A stretch of 64,000 bases of DNA, taken from positions 15,287,501-15,351,500 of the forward strand of contig OX327711.1 of NCBI GenBank assembly GCA_946807835.1, read 5' to 3'. A program made the position numbers and the translations under genes. The notes under the pieces were generated by a model. That model saw only the letters and a list, made by a program, of their open reading frames with translations. It was not told the DNA's origin and did not search any database. Shown one piece after another: positions 37,043 through 49,079 of the stretch. The stretch's first letter is position 1, and each line of letters opens with the position of its first letter. The DNA comes from Ailanthus altissimus. Lineage: Eukaryota > Streptophyta > Magnoliopsida > Sapindales > Simaroubaceae.

Positions 37043-39900
37043 AAATAATTGCCACGGAGTTGGGGTTCGAGGTACTGGTCAAATTGCTGGTCGTTGTCTT
37101 TAGAGCTCGAAATTCGTCCAGGTACCTATTCCCCATCAGGTGGTCGACCTATTTTCTTAGCTCGGTGCATTTTTCGTTGGTGTACCCAGGACCTTTATGC
37201 ATGTCGCACCATTTTCTAGGATCTGTTCGCCGTTCAACTCCCTTCCCTTTGAAATTTCTCTATAACAATCCCCTATCCCGGATAGCTTCGTAGATGTCTG
37301 ATGCGATATTTTTATATCTTATAATTAAGTGCAAGTATACGCTATCATAACAAGTAATAAAGGGACTTATAAAGTCGGATGTCGAACCCAAAGGGATAAT
37401 TGTTATTTTCTACCAAGTACTAAAATTATATCTTTCTTATAATTATTCAGAAAAATCAAATCTTAATTTTGCAATAAATTTGAATAAAATAAAAGTGTAG
37501 AAAATAAATGATACAACTTAAATAAAATAAGAAAATAGCAATATAGAGAAAGCCTAGGGTTAATTACTATCCTTCAATATGGTTTCTAAAGATTAATTCT
37601 TTTAATATTTATATCCCTCAATTCTTATTATTGATCAAGACACTAATGTATTCACAATCCTCTTCCAAGGTCATGCAAGTATATCTTAATTTATCAAATA
37701 CTTATATTCCTATGGTACTTATAATAAATAAAGATTCATTAAGAATAAGTCTTATTGACCATACATGCCAATTAGGTATATTCCTATCCTAATTCGAAAC
37801 TTGCATATGCAACATTGAATGTTACTCTACAATCATGCATCAAATTATCTAAGTCTAAATACAATGATGCATCTTCCGAGTTTATCAAAGTATTACTAAA
37901 GCAATCATAATATTGATCAGATATAATGAAGCATTAAGAACAAATAATTTGAATAATGAAGAATTGAATTCAAATAAATATTAAAAAGATCTAACAATTA
38001 AGCTCACATATTGAGTTCAAGTAATAACCCTAGAAAATAAATTTAGCTTATGATAACAAGAGAATTATGACTGAAAAATAAATTAAACATGATACAACCA
38101 AAAGCAAACCAATATAGACGTCAATTCGCAGTTGGTTGATACGCTAAAGATTCGTCAATAATCTCTTACTTCTTTAAATTGCCCTTGCTTCTCTTTCTAA
38201 AAATTGCTCTCATTTAATGTGTTGTGGCTCAAAGAGCCCTAAGTTGTGTATCTTTTAGGTCTGAAATGAGTGGCCTTTATATAGGGATTGATTAGAGTCT
38301 TGGAGTTATATTTCTTTTAGGATTAGAAAAATCACACTGTTCACCGCTGCACGATCACTGTTCATCATTGGGGGTAGCACTGTAGCACGGATACTGTTCG
38401 ATGAACACTGCTCACGAGTTACTGTTCTAAGGGCACTGTAGCGATACTGTAGCATTTTATGTTTTGTCTTGTTTTTCTTAGATTTTCATCCCCAATTACT
38501 TCATTGACTCCAAACCTGTAAAATAGCAATTAAACATATAAAAGCCTAATATTCTTATTAAAATGAGCAATTGATTAAGTTAAGGGAGTGAAAATAATAG
38601 ATATAATTTACGCTTATCAATGTCTTCGAGTGGCACGGCCAGAGGGACAAAATCCTCAACCCATGCCATTCTCTTTCCCACAGCCGGTGGTTCATTGTTT
38701 CTCAAATTCGGAGGCATCCCCGAGGGCCCACCTGGTTGGAAATGGTTTAACCCTTCCCCCTGGTCTCGGGGTCCGTTGTTGGACACATTGTTTCTTTTGT
38801 TGTCTGGTGCATTGCGCCAGCTCATGAAATTTCTTCCCTATAGCGGATGGTACTCGCAATTCATCTTTCGATATTTCAGCCAGGGGAGCGGGGCTCCTTC
38901 TCTCCCCCCATGTCTCGCTTCCCCATGTGGCCGTGTCTTCCCTCGATGAGGTTCAGCCAACGATCTCTTAGCCTTCTCTCTTTTCTCTATTGACATGTTT
39001 TTTAGGGCATTATTGTATACTGCCACATAGCTTGTGGTACCACTTTCTGTCAAGTGGTACCAAAATCTGTTCAATCGTGGCTCTGTCTTCAGGACGTCCA
39101 GGGCAATAGGCTAGTCGAACATCCCAAGTGCAATCACCTCCTTGTGAAACCTCCGGATGTAGTCCCTCAGGCTCTTCTCTTGACCCTGCCTAATCTACTT
39201 TAGTTGCTCCAGGTCCCTAGCTACTGCGTATGAGCTCCGAAAATGTTGGGTAAATTTTTTGGTCAGCTCATTATAGGAGGCAATGTTGCGCCATTTTAGT
39301 CCCCAATACCAGAGTAACGTCTGCCCTTTTAAACTCATGTTGAAGAGCCGGCACATCTGGTCCTACCTAGGTCCTGCGATGGATAGCAGGTCGGTGACCT
39401 GATCTATGTAATGATTGGGGTAAGTGATTCCCTTGTAAATGGGCAAATTAGAGAGTCGGAACCCACCAGGGAGTTCTATATCTCTCACCTTATCTGTTTG
39501 TAGTGACCTTCTCTCTCTTTTCGTTCTCTTCTCAATGGGCTGGTCCTCCATTCTTTCGGCCAAAAGGCTTTCCAACTTTCCTTCCAAGCTGCAGACCTTG
39601 CTCTCAAGGCCCAATTCACCTCATTGGCATTATCGTGGTCCCGTTGACGGCTCTCTCTCTCTACCGATGGTTCTGGCCCTCCAGGTTCCGTCTCTCCCCA
39701 TTCGGGGGTCGCCTGGCTTACCCTGTTTATCCCAGTCAAATTGTGCAAAGTCTCCGATCAATTTGACAGGGAAAAACAGGCCAAGCCAGGCGACCCTCGA
39801 AAAAATCTCTGGTCCTTCCCTTTGCTCCGTCTATCTTTGAATCTCCTCCCGAGATTCTCTCGCAAGAATTCTTGCTCTCAGTTGTTTGTCTGTAATTAAC
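37043..39900 (-). pseudogene. gag region of the second Tat-like element, split by a solo LTR
   Basis: The gag core includes GGFRLSNLPIYKGITYPNHY (39363-39614) and a Gln/Asn/Pro-rich stretch with GKRMAWVEDFVPLAVPLED (38625-38825). After the solo LTR copy B, the frame resumes with IYEAIRDRGLL near 37260-37293 and a zinc-knuckle-like CDMHKGPGYTNEKC near 37170-37213. The junction sequence matches the uninterrupted first element (VYEAIKNRGLLNKNFKGK), which proves that copy B is an insertion. It is dead as a coding unit. Confidence 0.8.
37299..38619 (-). mobile_element. Solo LTR family S, copy B (1321 bp, inverted)
   Basis: Plus-strand ends are TGATGCGATA and CGCTTATCA, flanked by a perfect ATGTC duplication (37294-37298 and 38620-38624). 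It aligns in reverse to copy A, sharing the AAGTGCAAGTATACGCTATC end, GTCGAACCC and the AATACCTATATT-type block. In place of copy A's CGCCCCAGCGC repeats it has a block of CACTGTTCA and ACTGTAGC motifs at 38335-38455. Confidence 0.85.
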
Positions 39901-40127
39901 TCAGTCTTGTGCTACCTTAGTTCCTCCCTATCCTCCCACAGGGTTCTCAATTCTGCCATTATTTCAATGTGCAAAGAGCTTTTTGTTCGAGGGAGGGGCC
40001 GGTTTGGGTTTGGGTTTCGCTCTACGATTATGTGATTCCTGTTGGCGGATGATCATTCGGGCATTCTAGAATGTTGCTTTTCCTGACAAAGCTTTTTGCT
40101 CGAGTTTCCACAGACGACGCCAAAAAT

Positions 40128-41042
40128 TGTTGACCTGAAAAAGTGGTTTCTCTAATCAACAAGCCTTAAACTGTTAAGGAGGAATTGAACTTTGACCTCA
40201 TCTGAACTAGATCAACTGGCACGGGGTTGGGTTTTCTATTTTTCACGAGCTGTGAAAAGGGGACTACAATGAAAATATAAAACAAGCTCAAATGTGATCT
40301 TGTCAGAGTGGGTTCCGGTGAAGACGCTCCAATGCTTAAGTCGGATAAATAGGTTTTTTTTTTATTAAAGGATATGAAAAAACACAAATTAGATGTTCTC
40401 CTCCATATGGGGGGTACACTTTTTCTTTTTTTTTTCCTTTCTCTGTATTTTCTCTAGATTTTTTTCATCATCCCCTGTCATGTTTCCCTCTTTTTTTTTT
40501 TATAGTGATGGTCTTTTAGGGACTTTTTTTAGCTTTCCTCTACGGTATTTCTGTCTTATGTCAAATATTTTCTACTGTACCTCTGACTCACATCAGGTAT
40601 CCACTTACTGCCCCCCTGACATACGCTAAATATCCTTCTATAGATTTTCTATCTCCGTTCTTACCCCACGTCAGAAGTCACTTCTTATGTGTTAAGCATA
40701 TTCTTTGGGTTCATCTCCGTCGGCCTTTTTGATTTGAGCGAGGCTTATTTTAGTTGACTCAGGTCAAATTTCAAATAGGTCTCCCTTACTGGTTTGATAT
40801 TGACGCGGGACGCCTATAAAGAAGTTGTAGAATATTATCAATATCTGCTCGGCCTTAGTCGCATTTAGGTCAGCAAATACTAAATGGTTTTGTCATTTGT
40901 CGACCAGCTTTTCCAACTCCATAGCGGTTCTGTTATTGTATCGGGTTTAGGCCCATTGGCCATTGCTTTTGGGTCTGCCTTGCTGAATTATGGGCCCTCA
41001 GGCCCGAATGTAGGAAGAGAGAAATTTTCAAGGGGAGGAACA
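40128..41042 (-). repeat. 5' LTR of the second Tat-like element
   Basis: Plus-strand ends are TGTTGACCTG and GGAGGAACA. It is followed by the AGTTA duplication at 41043-41047. In the element's own direction it ends GGTCAACA before the internal start at about 40108-40126. Confidence 0.9.
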
Positions 41043-42230
41043 AGTTATATGTTTGTTAAATATAGAGATAATCCTATGTTTGTTAGTATTTGCACTGTTA
41101 TAGAGATTAAATTTCAAAAATGCTTGAGAAAAATTCTTATGTTATTAATTTATATAACCATAATGGATCCAAGAATCAATTGATCTGGTGTAAAAGTTTT
41201 AATTTTTTGGATCTCAACAAATTTAAATTCTAGACTTTGTAATAATTTTAATGATATTTATAATTGTATCAAACAATTATTTATTTTTTATGAGAATAAA
41301 TTTGAATCAACTATAACTACAATAGAAATAATAAGCAGCCTATTATGATCAGACTGTTTGGACTATTTTGTTAAAAGGTAAAAGAAATGCTAATTCTAAT
41401 TCTAGTATTTCTATTGCTTATGAATTGAAAAAATATATTGATACTGGCTACACTTCTACTTTAAGTATATAATAGTAAAGAAAATTTAATATTTTTTTAT
41501 AGTAAAAATCAAATGAAATGGTTTATTCTGTATTATCCATCATGGCTTAAGATCTATTAACACAGAAACCTTCTATGTCACTGTAACATCAGAATCTGCT
41601 TTTAGTATAAGAAGTAGGATATTGGACGGGAAGCAATTAAAATTGACATCAAAAACTTTAAAGACTTTAATGTGTATAAAAGATTGGAAAGATACAGGGG
41701 ATCGAAAGCAAATTAACAAGAAAAGGTGATCAAATATTTTCATAATTTTGAGATTTAATTATTAGAATTTAGAAATAAAAATTTGTATAGTAACTATAGA
41801 AAATTAATGATGTAACAAAGGTTGAATTTTTAAATAATAAATATTTCAATAGGGACCAACCTAATTGGAATATATTATAACTATAGTGATATAATTTGAC
41901 TCTTTATTTTTGTATTTGTATCTAATATTTTTAAATTTAAAATAATATCAATAAATTTTTATTTTTAATAAAATTATAATTTTAAATTTTCAGTTATGAA
42001 TTTATAAATTTATAAATTATGATTATAATATAATTTCAAACTTTCAATTCAATATAAATTATAATCTTAATTGTTATTATAATTATTAATTTAAATTTTT
42101 ATTATAATTAAAATATTTTGTAAAAAAATTATAAATTATTTTAAAACATAATAAAATAAAATATTACAAAAAACAAATTTTAAAAAAATGTACAACCCAC
42201 AATCCGTGTTGTGTCGAGCCCATAATCTTT
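41043..42230 (+). pseudogene. hAT-superfamily transposase, 3' half, decayed
   Basis: Continues the transposase interrupted at 27441. Visible blocks are NPMFVSICTVIEIKFQKCLR with TIMDPRIN (41069-41179) and the C-terminal dimerisation domain near 41577-41728 (TSESAFSIRSRILDGKQLKL, then SKTLKTLMCIKDWKD). These are the expected last domains of plant hAT (RICESLEEPER-like) transposases. A GC-richer patch at about 42190-42225 (CCCACAATCCGTGTTGTGTC) may be the 3' subterminal region. No clean terminal inverted repeats or 8-bp duplication were found. Confidence 0.7.
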
Positions 42231-43231
42231 AATATTAAAATAATAAACATTAAGGACGAGTACTAACTTATGTCAAAACTCAGTAACAGTCTTAACAGTC
42301 ATGTCATGAAAAATTGAAATGATTTAAAAGGAATATCGCCAATAATGTGTTCCGCCTTGGAATCCATTACCATCCACCTTGTTGAAAAGGATTGATATGA
42401 GTTTGGGTTAGAGACTCAGAGTTCATCCAAACACTAACTAACAAAATTGGTGTTGATTTTCAAGTAACACAAACCAATCTACTTAAGTTAACGATTCAAA
42501 TCAAATCCAATTAATTTAATACACTATATAGTTCGGTTTGTTTTTTTTTTTTTTCATTTGAGCTTTGTCTAAATTTTGTTTTCTTTATTCATAATTTGGA
42601 TACATGTAAATGTTTGGTTTAAAATAAATTTTAATAATTAAAAATAGGAATAAACAATATTAAACAGAATTTAAAATTACGAACAATCCAAACTTGAGTA
42701 GTTTATTAATTTTCAACCCAAATAAAATTTTAACTCAAGTCAAACCATGGTTTAAGCTTAAATTAGTTTACCTCCTGCTACTATTTTCCTCCTTTCATTT
42801 AATAATATAAATATAAGTATTAACTTTTTTTAATTAGTTAGTTTAAATTTCCAACCACAAATTATAATATAATGTACTCATTGACTTGAATATATTAATT
42901 TTTTATAATTAGTTATTTTTAATATATATATATATATGCACATATTATAATAATTTATTGGATGAGGATTTTGCATCCACCAAAGACATTTCTTAAAAAC
43001 TTTAATATTTGTTAAATGCACTCACTTCATTTATGCTAATTGATAATTAAATGGGCAAATTACCAATTGTAATTTGTAGACACAGAGTCAAAGACGAACA
43101 ACTATTGGCCACACTTGTCCTAAAACTATTACCCATCAACGTGTTAACAATTAGCTTTCATTAATGAAAAGACAAAAGTTTACCCTATTAGTGATGGGGT
43201 TGAATTAAACTCGAGACAATTTTTCTTTTTT
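42231..43231. other. AT-rich intergenic, no gene seen
   Basis: Contains poly-T (42540-42554) and TA runs (42917-42932). No coding, RNA or transposon signal was recognised. Confidence 0.5.
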
Positions 43232-43404
43232 TAAATAATACTAAAAATATAAGTTTTTTATACTAATTTTTCTATACAAATTGATATTGTATATAAACAT
43301 TGGTTAGATAAAATATGAAAATTAATGAAATAAATTATATAGACCAATGTTTATATACTACATCAATTTGTAAAAAAAGTTTATATCATAGTGTTATTTT
43401 AATA
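43232..43404. mobile_element. Palindromic MITE / foldback element (~170 bp)
   Basis: The left arm (43234-43313) contains CAAATTGATATTGTATATAA then ACATTGGT. The right arm (about 43341-43402) is its reverse complement with a few changes (ACCAATGTTTATATACTACA then TCAATTTG). Arms begin TTAAATAATAC and TTAAAATAACAC. The size, AT-richness and long arms fit a MITE; the family is not assigned. Confidence 0.6.
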
Positions 43405-44599
43405 ATTAGGATTTAGTTTTTTATTTATTTTAAATTATATTTTTTATTTAATTTTGAATTATCATTACACTTATATTTCTATTTGAACTCAAAATTCAAT
43501 AAAACAATTTAAATTTTAATATTAATTATTATTATTATTTTAATCTAACTCAATTATTAGTTGGATTAGATTGAATTAAATTTTTAATATTTGTTAGGCT
43601 CCGGATTACATATAGAATGCAAACTCAATCCAACCCAATCTATGCCCACCTAGTCCTTGTTACATAATTAACAAACGTGATCAAGTTTTTATGCTAAAAT
43701 CGTATTTTTGGGCATAAATCTTATGTTAGGATCACATACGAAATTTTAAATAAATAACTGTTAACGAAAACAAACATTAATTATTTAATTACAGAGGAGA
43801 GGAAAAGTAGGTTGAGATTAGAAAATATATTAACAGAAAATATGAAAGGATTATAATCCTAATTATTGTGACTTAAAAGACAAAGACGGAAAACGGCTAA
43901 TTAAATAAATAAGGTTCATCAAATTTAGCAGATAGCCCGACCTTATCTTATTTCCCTTTCTTCACGAGTCTCCGTAAGTTGTAAATCGAGTCTCCTGTGA
44001 ATTAAGATTTTCTAATTACACCACCAAAATTTGATTCCAAAATGAGATGTCTTTAATGACCCATTTAATTTCTGTAAAAAAAGTGATTTCACCCTTAACT
44101 AGACTTACTACATTACTCGCATCCGATTCCATAATGAAGATTGAGAATTTCAATTCGGTTGCCATTTGAATTTCTTGACCAAGTATATTATATTTAAATA
44201 TTAAATTAAATTTAACTAAAATTAACTATTAACCAAAATAAAGTTAATTCATTTTTTATAAAAGTAAATTTTAATATTTAAATATTAAATTAATTTAATC
44301 TTAGTTAACTTTTAATCTTTATTTTTTTATAAAAATAAATTTTAATATTTAAATATTAAATTAATTTAATCTTAGTTAACTTTTAATTTAGGTTAAATTT
44401 ATTAATTATTTAACTTTTAAATAATTAAATCAAAAGACCATTACTTAGTTACCAAGAAAACGCCCTAATGAGTCCCACCATTTCACACACATAAGTAAAT
44501 TCAATCAAAACCTTACAATGTGTCACGTGTTATAAATTAATTGGTCAACAATAATTATTAACTAATTAATATATTTAACACTTAACTATTGACACATGC
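43405..44599. other. AT-rich intergenic with a 71-bp tandem duplication
   Basis: Positions 44251-44321 and 44322-44388 are near-identical copies of an AT-only segment (TAAATTTTAATATTTAAATA then TTAATCTTAGTTAAC). Otherwise no feature was recognised. Confidence 0.6.
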
Positions 44600-45785
44600 G
44601 TATCCTAAGAGTTCTTAAAATAACTATTTAGTTTTATTGAATTTTAGAGGATCAAATTATTCAATCTGATACGCTGCGTCAGTGCACAATGAGTAAACTC
44701 TATATTGCAGAACTCCCTAGGTTCACGTCCAATTTGTCAAATGAAACTATTCCATAAGTCTGTGAATGGTGCCCCACGCACACGTTATGAATATTACAAA
44801 TCAATGCGTTGAACCATATAAGCTGAGGTCAAAATACATACGTATAGTCATTCCGTCATTTATATCCTGGATATGTGGGGATATAGATCATCACTGTCAA
44901 ATCTCCATGTGCTCATCCATAACTCATCTCTAGATACATATCTCAATGAACAATACACACAAACATCTTTGTTATATTGTTCAACCCTATGGGAAACTCC
45001 TTTCCTAAATTAATTGTTTATGACCATAAGACTTTCTTAAATACAATCTCGAAGCATCTGGATATTAACTCTTTATGAGAGCTGACAGATCCTATATACA
45101 CACATAAAACTCTATGAGTATAGAACTATACCCAATGACACACAGCGGTTAGACCATAAAAGGTCTTTGACATCTGTGGAACCTAAGTATGATGAATCAC
45201 TTACAAGCCTACTGTGCCACTTAGGTCAAAGGATCACAAATACTACTCAACTTAAGAGGACATTTTATTGACAGCTTATATATGATATCTATTGGGGTCC
45301 TCGTGAGTTTGTTATGTACCCAGTCCTAACTGAATATCCGTATACCTATACAAGCTCCAAGCTCATAGTGAATTAGGAACAACCATCTGTACCTTACAAA
45401 TATAAACATACACTGATCGATATTAATAGAATTCACCGATAGACCTGCATCAGTGAAAATAAATCAGAAACATAGTATTTGAGAATATACTTGCATAATG
45501 ATATTTCTTAGCACCCGGTTACAACTCTTACAATTACGTCATTACTAGTATACCCTCAAGTCTTTGTCCCATCACAAACAAGGCTCCAACTTATTGTATT
45601 TCACTGATCCTTATAACTTGTTAATTCTTAACAGTCATAAATCTTAGTATTGCTAACTCTTAACCCTAATCTACACATCATACAATGTCTATAGTTTTAT
45701 AAGCATTGTACTATATATTAAAAAATAATTAGTGATTTAATAAAATATACATAGTATAAATATCAAATATTTATACAAACAGGAA
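44600..45785. other. Moderately complex non-coding repeat, perhaps antisense copia LTR or LARD
   Basis: Less AT-rich than its surroundings and without open frames. Its general layout on the minus strand (short conserved blocks such as GGTACAGATGGTTGTTCC and CCTAAGTGGCACAGTAGGC) recalls the long non-coding ends of plant copia elements, but no partner copy is present in this window. The assignment is a guess. Confidence 0.25.
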
Positions 45786-46376
45786 TTGCACATAAGCACT
45801 AACCCTAATACAACCTTCATTGCTTCCTGTCTTTAATTAAAGCTTCAACCTTGCAATCTTTTAAGAGAACTACTGGAGATTTTGGTCTAAAGGTGGTTTC
45901 TCTAGGAATCTAACTACTATGATAAATATTTACCTTCTTTCCATTTCCAATAATCCATCTTATTCTCTTGTTCAAAAGTTTCCTTCCCCAAAGATTGCTT
46001 CTCTATATGTATAACGGACAAGCTCCCAACTTGGCCTCTATAAAAGGACCCTGCTTAAAGTATTTGACCTTTAAAATCTTTGTTGTTAATGAATCTAGAT
46101 TCTGCACTACCCTCCAACATTGCTTGGCGAATAAAGCTTGGTTAAAACATATGAGGTCCCTAAAATGTGACCTCTATTGCTTTTGCTAAAGCTCGTTGCT
46201 TTCCAACTAGCCCATTGAATCTTCTTTTTCTGAGAGTCTATTACCCCATACCAAAATTTGGGAAGTAGTTTTTGGATTTCACTATAAAGACCATCAAGAA
46301 GCTTAAACATACTCATTGCAGGAATTGGTATTGCTTGAAGGATAGTTGTGCTTAACATCATTATTTTGAAGAATGA
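45786..46376 (-). pseudogene. LINE (L1-type non-LTR retrotransposon) C-terminal fragment
   Basis: The minus strand keeps the region after RT of plant L1 LINEs: ILQAIPIPAMSMFKLLDGLY, then FWYGVIDSQKKKIQWASWKA (46107-46361), and, in another frame, FNQALFAKQCWRVVQN with LRSLTTKILKVKYF-like residues and RWIIGNGKKVNIY (45920-46160). Frameshifts and stops are present. The RT core and endonuclease are absent, as expected for truncated or broken LINE copies. Confidence 0.75.
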
Positions 46377-46691
46377 CTAGTGCAATAATCTGGGCCTGCC
46401 AAAAGCCCAACAGATTAAAAAAATTATATGAGATATAATTATTTTGGCTAATAAAATGTAATTATATGAGATATAATTTTATTTTATTAGTAGATCAATG
46501 ACTACTCAAGAAGAAGAATTTATAAGAAATTCAAGATTATCTTTTAATTTTTGTATTTTTTTCTTTTTCTAAAAATCCAAAATACGTGATCAACACTATT
46601 ATTTTATATTTTATTTCATGTAATGGTATGCATTATAAAATATGTCCGTGCATTATAACATGTCATTTAGATTTAAAATGTGCATACTAAT
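46377..46691. other. Unassigned AT-rich DNA
   Basis: Contains TGCATTATAA/AACATGTCAT repeats near 46629-46670 that recur at 48080-48105 on the other side of the next element, which suggests that this sequence was split by it. Confidence 0.4.
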
Positions 46692-48079
46692 TGATGTTAT
46701 AATAAATAAGCACAAGCATACGTTATCGTATCAAGTAATATAGGAGTTAAGTTTAGATATCATTCCCACAAGGATTATACAATCTAATTCTATCAATCAA
46801 GTACTAAAATTATATTTACTTATCTTTTATTCATAAAAATTATAATAAGAATTGAATTTAATTAAACTAACACTATCAAAATAAACTAAAATAACTCAAA
46901 AACAAATAAAGAGATAAATTCACTAATTGATAATAATCTAGGGCTTAAACTTATCCCCTAGTATTTCATAGGATTTATTAACCTCTTAATTAATCCCTTA
47001 ATACAAATTGATTAGCTTAGACACCAATCTCATCATAAGCCTCTATCAATGGTCAAGTGATTACATCACGCATTCTAACAATCACCTATATGTCTATGGT
47101 AATCGAATTATAATATAATTCGTTAAGATCAAATCTAAATTATGTCATACATGCCATCTAGGTATATGTCTATCTTACATGGAACTTATAGTTGTTACTC
47201 TATAATCATGTATCAAACTATCGTAAGCTAAATACATGAATCTCTTTGTCAAGTTCATCATAGTTCCTCAATCATTTAATATATTGATTAGGTATAATGA
47301 AAGTATTAAACACAAGATAGAATGAATCAATTGTATATATTAAGTTCATAAATTAAGAATTAATAAAATTCAACTATATATTAGGTTCAAAAATCTAACC
47401 CTAAAATAAAAACCTAAGTTGTGGTAAAATAAAGAGTTCTAAAACTTATCAAGAATAACATCATGAAAATTATAGAAAACTAGAAAGATAATGAGTTAAA
47501 GAGATAAAACTAATTTTTATGCAGTTTTCAATATTCTAGTCTTTTTAATCCTCCAAAAAAGTTCTCTTTCTCTCTCTTTTTTCTCTCTCCTCTTATTGAT
47601 TCTCTTGATTCTTTTCTTTAGGCTTTATTGATCTTCTATTTATAGGTTTATATCTTCAAATTAGGTTAAAACATCAAATATAAGTCAGATTATAATTATT
47701 ATTTATGTATACTATTCATTGAGGTGACTGTTCACGTTGCACTACTCACATGGGGTATTGTTCATAATATTACTATTCACGTAGTGCCACGGCACTGAAT
47801 TCTAAGCGTTGTACATACTATTTTTTTAGCGTCATTTTGGGCACAGTAATACTGGTCACCGTAGTAAAATTACTATAGCTTGTTACTAAAGCAATCAACT
47901 GTAGCGTGATACTGTAGCAATTTGATATTTTTGCCTTTTTTTTTTTCATCCATATTTGCTCAATTAACTCCAAACCTACACAATAATAATAAAAAGTCAA
48001 ATAATCTTAATTTAAACGAACAAATATTAAGTTTGAAAGATAGAAATATTAGACCTAATTAACCTCTATTACCTACTCA
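46692..48079 (-). mobile_element. Solo LTR family S, copy C (about 1388 bp, inverted)
   Basis: It starts TGATGTTATA and shares with copy B the AAGCACAAGCATACGTTATC end, the TTCCCACAAGGAT block, CCTATGTCTATGGTAATCG-like and CATACATGCCATCTAGGTAT blocks, and a CTACTCA end near 48079. The middle block (47700-47925) carries ACTGTTCACG and ACTGTAGCG motifs and the palindrome GTGCCACGGCAC at 47784-47795. No exact target-site duplication was found (CTAAT on the left, ATGCA on the right), so it is older or the ends are slightly off. Confidence 0.7.
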
Positions 48080-49079
48080 ATGCATTATAACATGCTATGA
48101 ATACATGTGTTATTATTTTATTTCTTTACTAAAATAGTTTTATTTTAAATTTAATAATTTGACACATAATATACCAATTAGTTATTAGATTTAATTAAAA
48201 TAGTTTTAATTTATCTAATAAAGAATTATTTTAATTCTATAATTGGTATACATAATGTGATTTAATTTAATTAGTTGAATCCGGTAATTTATATTGGACT
48301 AACTAAGCATATTATAATAAATAGTTTATTAAAATTATAAGTCTTAGTATTCATAATAAATTAAATTTTTAGTATAAAAATCTAATAATTTATTTAAGTG
48401 TTAATAGGATTAAATTCTAGAAACACTTAAAATAAAACTTAGTGATCAATAATTGACTAGCAGCAATAATTTTCACTATAATTATAAAATATGATATATT
48501 TTATAAATAAAACCCTACAACATAAAATAATAAATTGGAGATGGTTAAATAACAGCTTGACCCATAGTCTGCATCGTTAGTTTAATAACGTGAGATTTAA
48601 GAGTGCCTTATAACGGCTTTGTTTTTGTTCTCCCTACGGAGAGTGTCTATTTAAATCAATATCACGATCAACTTCCATGAGATAGGATTCCTGAATATAT
48701 TTCTAGATTGACCTACTTTACGGTGACAACTTTGGAATTAAGTCTAAGGAATTCAAATTGATGCGTCACACTTATATAAATATAATTATATAGATAATTA
48801 TATTTATACCAAAATAAATTGTAGTTAATTAATATAGAAATTATGAGATAACTTGAAGACATTAATTAATTGAAATTATCTCAGTCTAATTTGAAATTGA
48901 TTTGACTTACCCTACGGCGACATATCAATTTTAGTAAATTGGATTATCATGGTATAGAATTTTTCCTAGGGTTTTTACCTTTATTCTTTTACATCGTACA
49001 TCATGTTTAAAATATTATACCATAATTATGATGATATTGAGTATGAATGATTAGTTCCTTTATTTATTATTTTCAGTAA
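48080..49079. other. Upstream region of the copia relic
   Basis: Non-coding. Blocks such as TAACGGCTTTGTTTTTGTTC with CTCCCTACGG (48613-48640) and CTAGATTGACCTACTTTACG (48703) look like the untranslated leader of a copia element. TGGTATAGAA at 48950 may be a decayed TGGTATCAGA-type primer-binding site. The 5' LTR could not be delimited. Confidence 0.35.

Larger units (their letters stand above)
27442..41042 (-). mobile_element. Second Tat-like Ty3/gypsy LTR retrotransposon, minus orientation
   Basis: LTRs at 27442-28343 and 40128-41042 share TGTTGACCTGAAAAAGTGG at one end and a ...CA end at the other, and a perfect AGTTA duplication flanks the element. Reading from high to low coordinates: 5' LTR, a TTTGGCGTCGTCTGTGG internal start (about 40108-40126), gag, protease, RT, RNase H, integrase, non-coding spacer, antisense gene, 3' LTR. 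Two solo LTRs of another family interrupt it at 30714-32112 and 37299-38619; without them it is about 10.9 kb. gag and pol resemble those of the first element, but the LTRs and spacer differ and there is no ~95-bp array. It landed in a hAT transposase gene and is therefore younger than that element. Confidence 0.9.

Noticed and set aside
39439..39840. Plus-strand open frames over the gag region
   Set aside because: They are complements of the minus-strand gag, which aligns with gag of the first element.
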